Positions 58,403 to 64,000 of a stretch of DNA of 64,000 bases are shown piece after piece; positions within the stretch are counted from its first letter, which is position 1, and each line of letters starts with the position of its first letter. Position numbers and translations under genes: made by a program. Source of the DNA: Pseudanabaena sp. (GTDB lineage Bacteria > Cyanobacteriota > Cyanobacteriia > Pseudanabaenales > Pseudanabaenaceae); NCBI GenBank assembly GCA_003249015.1, contig QBLS01000012.1:1-64000 (forward strand), read 5' to 3'. The notes below the pieces were generated by a model. That model had not been told where the DNA came from, ran no database searches, and was given only the letters and a program-made list of their open reading frames with translations.

Positions 58403-59167
58403 ATGATTACCTCTGATGCGATCGCACCTTCGTTAGAAATAAGCAAATCTAAGCGCAAGATTGTTGAACTTCAGCAAGTTTGTAAATATTACGGGGAAAA
58501 AGATAACGAAACCTTAGTCAAGGCTCTAGATAATGTTAGTTTTGTGATTCACGAAGGTGAGTATTGCTCGATCATGGGAGCCTCTGGTTCTGGCAAGTCC
58601 ACCTGTATGAATATCATTGGATGTCTCGACAGCGCCACTTCAGGCAAATATTTTCTGGACGAAGAAGATGTCTCCAATATGCAGGAAAGGGATCTAGCAG
58701 GGGTACGCAATCTGAAAATTGGTTTTGTATTTCAGCAATATCACCTCTTAGCTCAGCTATCCGCCCTTGAGAATGTAATGCTACCGATGGCATATGCCAA
58801 TGTCCGTCCCAAAGAACAAAAGGAACGCGCCGCCGCTGCCCTAGAGAGAGTCGCCATGGGGCATCGACTGCATAATCGCCCCAATCAAATGTCTGGGGGA
58901 CAGCAGCAAAGGGTGGCGATCGCTAGAGCGATCGTCAATAACCCTGTGATGTTACTTGCCGATGAGCCAACGGGAGCATTGGATTCGCACACGACAGCCG
59001 AGGTAATGGATCTATTTGGTGCACTAAATGCCAGTGGCATCACTGTAGTAATGGTTACTCATGAGACTGATGTAGCCAAAAATACCCAACGCATCATCTG
59101 GTTCCGCGATGGACAAATTATTCATGACAATCTGTCGCCCGACGATCTCAGTAGCGCCATCAAATAA
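58403..59167 (+). CDS. MacB/LolD-type ABC transporter ATP-binding protein
   Basis: The 254-residue ATPase carries Walker A GASGSGKST, the Q-loop FVFQQYHLLAQLSALENV, the signature MSGGQQQRVAIARAI, Walker B LLADEPTGALD and the H-loop VTHE. It is the energy unit of the permease gene just upstream, 103 bp apart. The N-terminal extension of about 22 residues is longer than usual. The start ATG at 58403 lacks a strong ribosome site. Confidence 0.95.
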   Translation: MITSDAIAPSLEISKSKRKIVELQQVCKYYGEKDNETLVKALDNVSFVIHEGEYCSIMGASGSGKSTCMNIIGCLDSATSGKYFLDEEDVSNMQERDLAGVRNLKIGFVFQQYHLLAQLSALENVMLPMAYANVRPKEQKERAAAALERVAMGHRLHNRPNQMSGGQQQRVAIARAIVNNPVMLLADEPTGALDSHTTAEVMDLFGALNASGITVVMVTHETDVAKNTQRIIWFRDGQIIHDNLSPDDLSSAIK

Positions 59168-59190
59168 AAGATTGGCTTGGTGAGCTAGCT

Positions 59191-59232
59191 GAGCCTTAAA
59201 AAAGTCGTTGCGAAGCGACTTCTTTAAGGCTC
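59191..59232. terminator. Hairpin with GAA loop after the ATPase gene
   Basis: GAGCCTTAAAAAAGTCGTTG pairs with the near-inverse; it has two mismatches. Confidence 0.6.
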
Positions 59233-59274
59233 TAAATAGGAATGGCGGCGCTTCGCGCCGCCATTCCTATTTAG
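59232..59274. terminator. Triloop palindrome containing the ComFB stop codon
   Basis: CTAAATAGGAATGGCGGCGC-TTC-GCGCCGCCATTCCTATTTAG. The TAA of the ComFB gene (59271-59273 region) lies in the right arm. Confidence 0.8.
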
Positions 59275-59828
59275 GGTTTTTCTTCAAAGTCAGGAGCGTA
59301 GGCTTGTAGTAAATTACTGAGCTGTGACAATACTGATTCTTTATTTACAGAGCCAAAAGCAGAACGATCAGGGAAAAATTCGGGACGGTCTAAGTTGCGA
59401 TCAATCGCTTCTTTAACCTGTAGAGAAATTAGCTGTTGCAAATCTGCAAGGGCGCGATCCCTTTGATAGTTTGCACCCTGCTCTGTCGTCGCGTATAGCG
59501 GCGGCAAACGGTTCAGTGCATAAGCTGCAATATCTCCTAAGTCTAGGACTTTATTGCTACTGGCTTCGATTTCGGCAACCCGTGCCACCGCTTCACTCAA
59601 AACAAGCTCCTCCATCACATTGATGAATTGCTTACGGGGAACTGCAACCACTTCACCCGTTAGTAATGAACCCATCAGGCGATCAAGCGCCATATACTCT
59701 TCAACCGAAAGCTCAAACGCGCTATCACAAATCCGCCCCACCTCTGCTTCCATGGCTGGAGTTAAGTAGCCATCTTGCAGAGCCTGCTCAACAATCGACT
59801 CAATACTGGTTTTTTCTTTTTTTTCCAC
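59271..59828 (-). CDS. ComFB-type (late competence) domain protein
   Basis: The 185-residue protein has a central ComFB domain: FINVMEELVLSEAVARVAEIE, LDLGDIAAYALNRLPPLYATTEQGANYQRD, then QLISLQVKEAIDRN. An N-terminal helix pair precedes it. Cyanobacterial ComFB proteins have been reported to bind cyclic dinucleotides and to influence cell size or motility; I recall c-di-GMP and c-di-AMP binding for different members, so the ligand here is open. The start is GTG at 59828, preceded by AGAGATAGCA. It lies 25 bp after the GH57 gene and is co-transcribed with it, an unexpected link of second messenger and glycan metabolism. Confidence 0.9.
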   Translation of the reverse strand: MEKKEKTSIESIVEQALQDGYLTPAMEAEVGRICDSAFELSVEEYMALDRLMGSLLTGEVVAVPRKQFINVMEELVLSEAVARVAEIEASSNKVLDLGDIAAYALNRLPPLYATTEQGANYQRDRALADLQQLISLQVKEAIDRNLDRPEFFPDRSAFGSVNKESVLSQLSNLLQAYAPDFEEKP

Positions 59829-59853
59829 TGCTATCTCTGTTAAATACGAAACT

Positions 59854-62073
59854 CTATGGTACTTCGATAGGGATGATCGTGTACTCAGGTAAGGACATTT
59901 GAAAATGATCTTTTTGACTGAGCATTATTACTAGTCTTGCGAGAGACTGGGGCTTAACCGCTAAATCACTCCATGGCAGAGCAATTTCTAAGCATTGCTC
60001 AAAACCTATTTTCGTATGAGTTGCGATCGTTTCCCATGCAAATTTTTCGGTTGACTCTTGAAGTTGAACTGATTTATCGGCAAAACTGATCGCTAAATGG
60101 TGGCGAAACAGGTAATTTAATGGCGATACATCAGGCATATCAACTAGCTTGACTGGGCTGTTAGGGTGAATCCGACTCGGATAAAACCACAACAAATGCA
60201 GTTTACTTTGAGCGATCGCTTCTAGATTACTAAATTCTAGGCGTAAGTAGCAATAAAAATGATCGTATCCATACCACAGACGCTTGACGGGAGCATTCTG
60301 ATGCATCGCGCCCCGTGCTCCGCTTACTTCAATTTTGCCCGCACCTTGCCAATCGTCATTTTCAAATCGACCGTTAATAATCGGATTGATCAAACCAGTG
60401 GGGCGATCGCTAGTGGACACATCATGGGGTTCGAGGGGATAGAGCAGAGCATGGGGAACAGGCTCATTAACAGCTCGATAGATTACTTGCAAATGTTCAC
60501 GAAATAGCCGATCAAACATAGCATCGTCATTTGAACTGTGACCTTCGCCGAACCACCAAAACCAGTCCGATCCCTCAGCCGCCATCATGCTGTCCCAAGC
60601 TTCAGGATTGTTCTCTGGGGTGGCTTCAGGGTGCATCGCCAAAACTTGACGCGCATCGGCTAGCAGTTCCCAAGCCCGATTTTTGACAGGATCACCGATC
60701 CAAGTGGTAAAGCTGGAATCGATCCATGAGCCGCTATGCAATTGATGGGGTGGAATTTTTTCGATGGGCGGGTATTTTTCTAGGTACTCAGAGGCGGTTA
60801 CTAGTTTTAGATTTTCATTTTTAGAGAGATTTTCGTACAGAGTTTTTAAGAAGGGATTACCATCTTGCGGATAAAATTCCCAGCAATTCTCACCATCTAG
60901 GGCGATCGTAACTAACCAAGGTTGCCCTTCTGGATGTTCGGCAAGATATTCATTTTGCTGCTGCTGAATTTTCATTAAGCGATCGCAAAGATCGTCACTG
61001 GCGGCTTGGGGTAGCAAGGCTCCGTAACTAAAACCAATCAGATCAGAAAGCAGGCGATCGCGAAAGATAATGGCAAGATCCCCATGCACGGTTTCCAGTC
61101 GATAGGGCTGATAGAGCAGGTGGGGCGCATTGATCGAGCCGCGTTCATCACGACGGAAGTAGTGCCCCAGACTCCAACCGAGTACCCCTTCGTCAGAACA
61201 GAGCCAAGAAAATCCTTGTTTGGAAACATGGGGCAATATAGCAGGGCTAACCGACTGCTCCGATGGCCATAACCCTCTGGGATCGCAACTAAAGTGCTGA
61301 CGATATAAGTCCTTAGCCTTTTCCAAGTGCAGAGTAATATCTGGCTCATGGCGAAATCGCTGATTGGGCAGATACATTTGCGGCACGGCAATCCGACCTG
61401 CTTGGGTGTCGGCAATCAGCGGCATGATCGGGTGCGTGTAAGGTGTGGTGGTAATTTCTAACTGCCCATCTTTTTGCATTTGTCGGTGTTGCGGCAATAT
61501 TCGTGCAATGATTTCCCGTTGCTTGCTGTAAATTCTTTGGCGATCGGCGAGAGTAAATTCTTTGCCCCGTTCAAACCATTCGGCAATTTCGGGATCAGCA
61601 TCACGAAACAGGGGATCAATCCATGTCAGGTTATGCCAAGCGAGGAGATCACTAAAGTCAGTCACTAGCCAATGGTTAACGCACCATTCAATACCGTAGG
61701 CTTGCTTTTGAGCTAGTAAGTCGGCATAGCGAGGGTAAGGCTCGATCATCGTTTGATGATTGGCATCGAAGAAATGCTCAACGATGAAATGTTTTTGAGT
61801 TCTCGTGAGCGTGTCAACTGGTGTTAAGGTCAGGGCTAGATAGGGATCAAATGCTTTCCCCTCCACATAGTCTTGCAGTTGTAGGATCAACGATGGCACA
61901 AGATTAATTGTTTGATGTAGCTTGGGATATCTTGACAACATTACAGCTAGATCCAAATAATCTTTTACGCCATGCAACCTCACCCAAGGCAGATGGTACT
62001 TACCTGCGATCGCACTTTTGTAGAGAGGTTGGTGTTGGTGCCAGATAAATGCGATATGTAGAGGATATGACAT
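59854..62073 (-). CDS. GH57 family glycoside hydrolase
   Basis: A retaining alpha-glycan-active enzyme of 739 residues. GH57 motifs are present: HQHQP (12-16), the nucleophile E272 in GLWPSEQSVS and acid/base D294 in CSDEGVL, with a later WEFYPQDGNPF. The C-terminal beta domain (about 570-739) includes a DUF1957/DUF3536-like carbohydrate-binding region. The usual roles in cyanobacteria include glycogen or starch breakdown (alpha-amylase or 4-alpha-glucanotransferase) and branching. Which of these applies cannot be read. The ATG at 62073 is 4 bp from the divergent DUF192 gene, so promoters overlap with the coding ends. Confidence 0.93.
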   Translation of the reverse strand: MSYPLHIAFIWHQHQPLYKSAIAGKYHLPWVRLHGVKDYLDLAVMLSRYPKLHQTINLVPSLILQLQDYVEGKAFDPYLALTLTPVDTLTRTQKHFIVEHFFDANHQTMIEPYPRYADLLAQKQAYGIEWCVNHWLVTDFSDLLAWHNLTWIDPLFRDADPEIAEWFERGKEFTLADRQRIYSKQREIIARILPQHRQMQKDGQLEITTTPYTHPIMPLIADTQAGRIAVPQMYLPNQRFRHEPDITLHLEKAKDLYRQHFSCDPRGLWPSEQSVSPAILPHVSKQGFSWLCSDEGVLGWSLGHYFRRDERGSINAPHLLYQPYRLETVHGDLAIIFRDRLLSDLIGFSYGALLPQAASDDLCDRLMKIQQQQNEYLAEHPEGQPWLVTIALDGENCWEFYPQDGNPFLKTLYENLSKNENLKLVTASEYLEKYPPIEKIPPHQLHSGSWIDSSFTTWIGDPVKNRAWELLADARQVLAMHPEATPENNPEAWDSMMAAEGSDWFWWFGEGHSSNDDAMFDRLFREHLQVIYRAVNEPVPHALLYPLEPHDVSTSDRPTGLINPIINGRFENDDWQGAGKIEVSGARGAMHQNAPVKRLWYGYDHFYCYLRLEFSNLEAIAQSKLHLLWFYPSRIHPNSPVKLVDMPDVSPLNYLFRHHLAISFADKSVQLQESTEKFAWETIATHTKIGFEQCLEIALPWSDLAVKPQSLARLVIMLSQKDHFQMSLPEYTIIPIEVP

Positions 62074-62076
62074 AGG

Positions 62077-62703
62077 ATGACTGGCAATATGACTGGCAAT
62101 ACTTTTAGAAATTGTGACACACCTACTCCTAGTTCAATCCAAAGACTTTCTGTAAAAGTAATGATAGTTAGTCTTAGCTTATGCTTAATGGGTTGTGTAC
62201 CTGCTAATTCTGATCAAGTTTCTCCGAACCCATCACCAACAGCGATCCCCAAGACTCCTGAAGCTCAAAAGCCCTTAAATAAGCCACAGGAAACTGCTGA
62301 ATTAGCGCAGTATTTACCCATTACCGCGATCGCCAATATTGCAGGTCGAGAGATTCAGCTAGAAGTAGCCGCTACCCTAAGTCAGCAGCAAAAGGGGTTA
62401 ATGTTCCGCCCACCCCTAGCCGATGATCGCGGAATGTTGTTTCCCTATCAACCAGCGCGTTTAGTCGCCTTCTGGATGAAAAACACACCTTCGCCGTTGG
62501 ATATTATTTTTTTACTAGATGGTGAAGTTAAGGCGATCGCCCGCAATGTTTCTATGTGCAAGAGTGATCCCTGCCCTATCTATCCAAGCAATGGAGTTGT
62601 TGCAGACAATGTGATTGAGGTGAGGGCTGGGCTAACTACCGAGATGGGTTTGCAAGAAGGCGATCGCATTGCCATCAAATTCTTGTTGCCAAAAAATCAA
62701 TGA
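62077..62703 (+). CDS. DUF192 family lipoprotein
   Basis: It has a lipoprotein signal (hydrophobic MIVSLSLCLMGCV, Cys about residue 40) after an unusually long polar N-terminus. The DUF192 domain follows (LEVAATLSQQQKGLMFRPPLADDRGMLFPYQPARLVAFWMKNTPSPLDIIFLLDGEVKAIARNV... VIEVRAGLTTEMGLQEGDRIAI). The function of DUF192 is unknown; it occurs in periplasmic or surface proteins. The first ATG is at 62077, a second at 62089, and M29 could be the start too. It is divergent to the GH57 gene by 3 bp. Confidence 0.88.
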   Translation: MTGNMTGNTFRNCDTPTPSSIQRLSVKVMIVSLSLCLMGCVPANSDQVSPNPSPTAIPKTPEAQKPLNKPQETAELAQYLPITAIANIAGREIQLEVAATLSQQQKGLMFRPPLADDRGMLFPYQPARLVAFWMKNTPSPLDIIFLLDGEVKAIARNVSMCKSDPCPIYPSNGVVADNVIEVRAGLTTEMGLQEGDRIAIKFLLPKNQ

Positions 62704-62894
62704 CCACTATAATTCTATGGAAGTAATTTTGCGATCTCTGTAGCCTACAATCAGCGATTCTGATTTCTAGTTTTTGAGCGCCTTTGCTGAAACTCCATAA
62801 ATCAATTTTTTGAAATTAGAGCTGCTAAATTGCCATGAATTTTAATGACAAACATCTTCCATAGGTGTAATACTTGTGTGATTGGTGGTGAATC
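62704..62894. other. Intergenic, no element recognised
   Basis: AT-rich, no long palindrome. It presumably contains the promoter of the next gene. One of few gaps without a hairpin. Confidence 0.4.
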
Positions 62895-63413
62895 TTGAGT
62901 GAACGTAGAGTAAGAAAGATGACAGCTAGCAGAGTGCCTGAGCCACAAAGATATCGCCAACCAAGCGATCGCCGCAATCAAAGTTTAAATAAAGGTCGGC
63001 AAAAAGCTAGCAACCAAAACGTTAAGCGAATGCCACGCACCAACTCGTTCCCACTTCCCATGTGGTTGCGAATGTTGATGAGGGCGCAAAAGCTTTCTAT
63101 TGCTGCTACCGTTTTACTCACTGTGTCGGTGTTTGCGATCTACGGCTGGACAGTATATGCCCAAGAGCAGTGGAATCAACAGTACAAGAAGCTAGAACAA
63201 CTAAAGCGACAAGAGCGGCAGTTAACTAATGCAGCAGGTGCTTTTGACAATGAACTGTTGAAGTCGATTCAGAAGCAACCAGGCGATCTAGTTCGTGAGA
63301 GTCCCGAAAAGTCAATTTTTTTGAAAGCCGCACCGCTTCGTCCTAAAAGAGAAGCACCTTCTACTATCTCGGAGATGCCCAGAGATAAACCTAACGAAAG
63401 TTTAGGCTATTAA
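62895..63413 (+). CDS. Single-span membrane protein, FtsL-like layout
   Basis: The 172-residue protein has a very basic N-terminus (about 1-65, rich in Arg/Gln/Asn), one membrane helix (about 70-92, LSIAATVLLTVSVFAIYGWTVYA), and then a short coiled coil (EQWNQQYKKLEQLKRQERQLT) followed by a Pro-rich tail. This layout is that of FtsL/DivIC-type division proteins or of cyanobacterial homologues (sometimes named Ftn6-like), but sequence identity cannot be claimed. The start is TTG at 62895 or ATG 62919, the latter having GTAGAG upstream. A palindrome follows the stop. Confidence 0.75.
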   Translation: MSERRVRKMTASRVPEPQRYRQPSDRRNQSLNKGRQKASNQNVKRMPRTNSFPLPMWLRMLMRAQKLSIAATVLLTVSVFAIYGWTVYAQEQWNQQYKKLEQLKRQERQLTNAAGAFDNELLKSIQKQPGDLVRESPEKSIFLKAAPLRPKREAPSTISEMPRDKPNESLGY

Positions 63414-63416
63414 ACC

Positions 63417-63457
63417 CAAAATTAATTAGCGGCGCTCTGCGCCGCTAATTAATTTTG
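63417..63457. terminator. Triloop palindrome, TCT loop
   Basis: CAAAATTAATTAGCGGCGC-TCT-GCGCCGCTAATTAATTTTG. It immediately follows the membrane protein stop. Confidence 0.8.
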
Positions 63458-63467
63458 AAATTTTTAG

Positions 63468-63496
63468 AGAGTGGTGGCGCTTCGCGCCGCCACTCT
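63468..63496. terminator. Triloop palindrome, GGCGC-TTC-GCGCC
   Basis: AGAGTGGTGGCGC-TTC-GCGCCGCCACTCT with one mismatch and T-run. It stands between convergent genes and may serve both. Confidence 0.8.
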
Positions 63497-63519
63497 GTTT
63501 TTTTAATCAAGAAATGGCG

Positions 63520-64000
63520 TTATAACCAGTTGCCGATCAAGATAAATGATGACCAAAAGAAGGGATGACTGAGATTAATCTCATTGATATTGAGTGTTGA
63601 TAGAGGGACTGTTGGTAATTTGGGAATGCCTAAAATATTGCCATTCTCAATTCTGACTTTTCCTGACAGCATATCAATTTGCGCTCTTTGTAGAGCGATC
63701 GCCTTAGTAATATTTTCAGGGAAGCTATTGTAGAACTGGATCATTAGGGGTGCAGTGCCTGAGTCAGAAACCTCCCACAATGAGGCAAGCACACTCTTTG
63801 CTCCTGAGCTAATCGCCAGACCACCTAAGCCCAAATTTTGTCCAACCGCAGTCTGGCAAGCACTGAGGGTAAGCATTTCCACCAGAGGACTATCAAATCG
63901 CAAGCTAGGAATACGATCTATGGGGAGGCGTTCGTTCCAGAACTGGATAAAAGCCCCTTTAGCATTATTGCTGGTGAATTGGGCATGGGTTGCTAGGTGC
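63520..64000 (-). CDS. CHAT-domain (caspase-like) protein, C-terminal part
   Basis: The gene continues beyond the window's right edge. The visible 159 codons read HLATHAQFTSNNAKGAFIQFW, then the segment LTLSACQTAVGQNLGLGGLAISSGAKSVLASLWEVSDSGTAPLMIQFY. His in LATH and Cys in SACQT are the catalytic dyad of CHAT peptidases. The final part NLSHPFFWSSFILIGNWL is the usual domain end (HPYYWAPFVLIGNW). The upstream part normally holds TPR repeats, not visible here. It is convergent with the FtsL-like gene. Peptidase targets are unknown; in other bacteria CHAT proteases act in defence or cell death systems. Confidence 0.92.
   Translation of the reverse strand, partial: HLATHAQFTSNNAKGAFIQFWNERLPIDRIPSLRFDSPLVEMLTLSACQTAVGQNLGLGGLAISSGAKSVLASLWEVSDSGTAPLMIQFYNSFPENITKAIALQRAQIDMLSGKVRIENGNILGIPKLPTVPLSTLNINEINLSHPFFWSSFILIGNWL

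Noticed and set aside
8975-63496. CRISPR array
   Set aside because: The repeats are palindromes dispersed over the whole window, without regular spacers and without cas genes.
1-64000. tRNA or rRNA genes
   Set aside because: No cloverleaf or rRNA-like stretch was recognised by eye; a tRNA search program would be needed to exclude one fully.

Overview
The window is chromosomal DNA from a cyanobacterium. Evidence includes very frequent GCGATCGC (HIP1-type) octamers, a biliverdin-type phytochrome kinase, a BCD/PucC-family pigment-transport protein, a CYP110-like P450, DUF3110, ComFB-type and CHAT/caspase-like proteins, and a cyanobacterial-type FeoA-FeoB-FeoC locus. Base composition, short compact operons and abundant intergenic palindromes would suit a Pseudanabaena-like organism, but that genus assignment is a guess. 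I see no rRNA, tRNA, CRISPR array or transposase gene.

Layout. 0-4.3 kb: accessory genes (membrane hypothetical, chlorite dismutase-family protein, Phd/ParE toxin-antitoxin pair, unknown 495-aa protein). 4.6-7.8 kb: ferrous iron uptake (double FeoA, FeoB, FeoC). 8-16.4 kb: orphan sugar ABC permease, DegT sugar aminotransferase, a helical-repeat membrane protein coupled to a P-type ATPase homologue lacking the phosphorylation motif, a JmjC/cupin protein and an amino-acid-binding lipoprotein. 16.4-19.3 kb: palindrome-rich DNA with a 30-aa membrane peptide, an orphan Nif11-type leader protein, a coiled-coil protein and a SOUL protein. 19.3-25.1 kb (minus): polA, pentapeptide protein, small secreted protein, P450. 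25.2-27.9 kb: tandem Usp protein and a CPA2 antiporter-Usp fusion. 28-34.8 kb: signalling cluster of REC-wHTH-HPt-REC, three single REC proteins and a phytochrome/GAF/PAS histidine kinase. 35-43.9 kb: FHA-containing class A PBP, HU, toxin-antitoxin remnants, glycosyltransferase, ParA, cytochrome b-like protein, and an integrase with a duplicated catalytic half. 44-49.7 kb (minus): aspartate aminotransferase, beta-hydroxyacid dehydrogenase, SUI1, EF-Ts, BCD transporter. 49.8-64 kb: HxlR regulator, frameshifted amidase, Kv-type channel, methyltransferase, WcaF-like acetyltransferase, DUF3110, thioesterase, ArgJ, MacB-like ABC pair, ComFB protein with GH57 hydrolase, DUF192 lipoprotein, FtsL-like small protein and a CHAT protein cut by the window edge.

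The most unusual feature is not one gene. Nearly every intergenic space carries one to three long, almost perfect hairpins (arms commonly 14-27 bp) with a three-base loop, most often GAA/TTC inside a GGCGC/GCGCC core. Arm sequence differs between loci but is exactly complementary within each locus. Many overlap stop codons and look like bidirectional terminators; some sit inside miniature elements ending in TATAGC. Together with a TAATAA-flanked MITE and a family of GGCTTCGACT hairpins, these palindromes fill most non-coding DNA here.

Other leads are the motif-less P-type ATPase, the integrase with a dead second catalytic domain, a phytochrome kinase with a second cyanobacteriochrome-like GAF, a 5-bp duplication that breaks an amidase gene, a MazF remnant beside its intact antitoxin, and an orphan Nif11 gene preceded by a perfect 15-bp inverted repeat.
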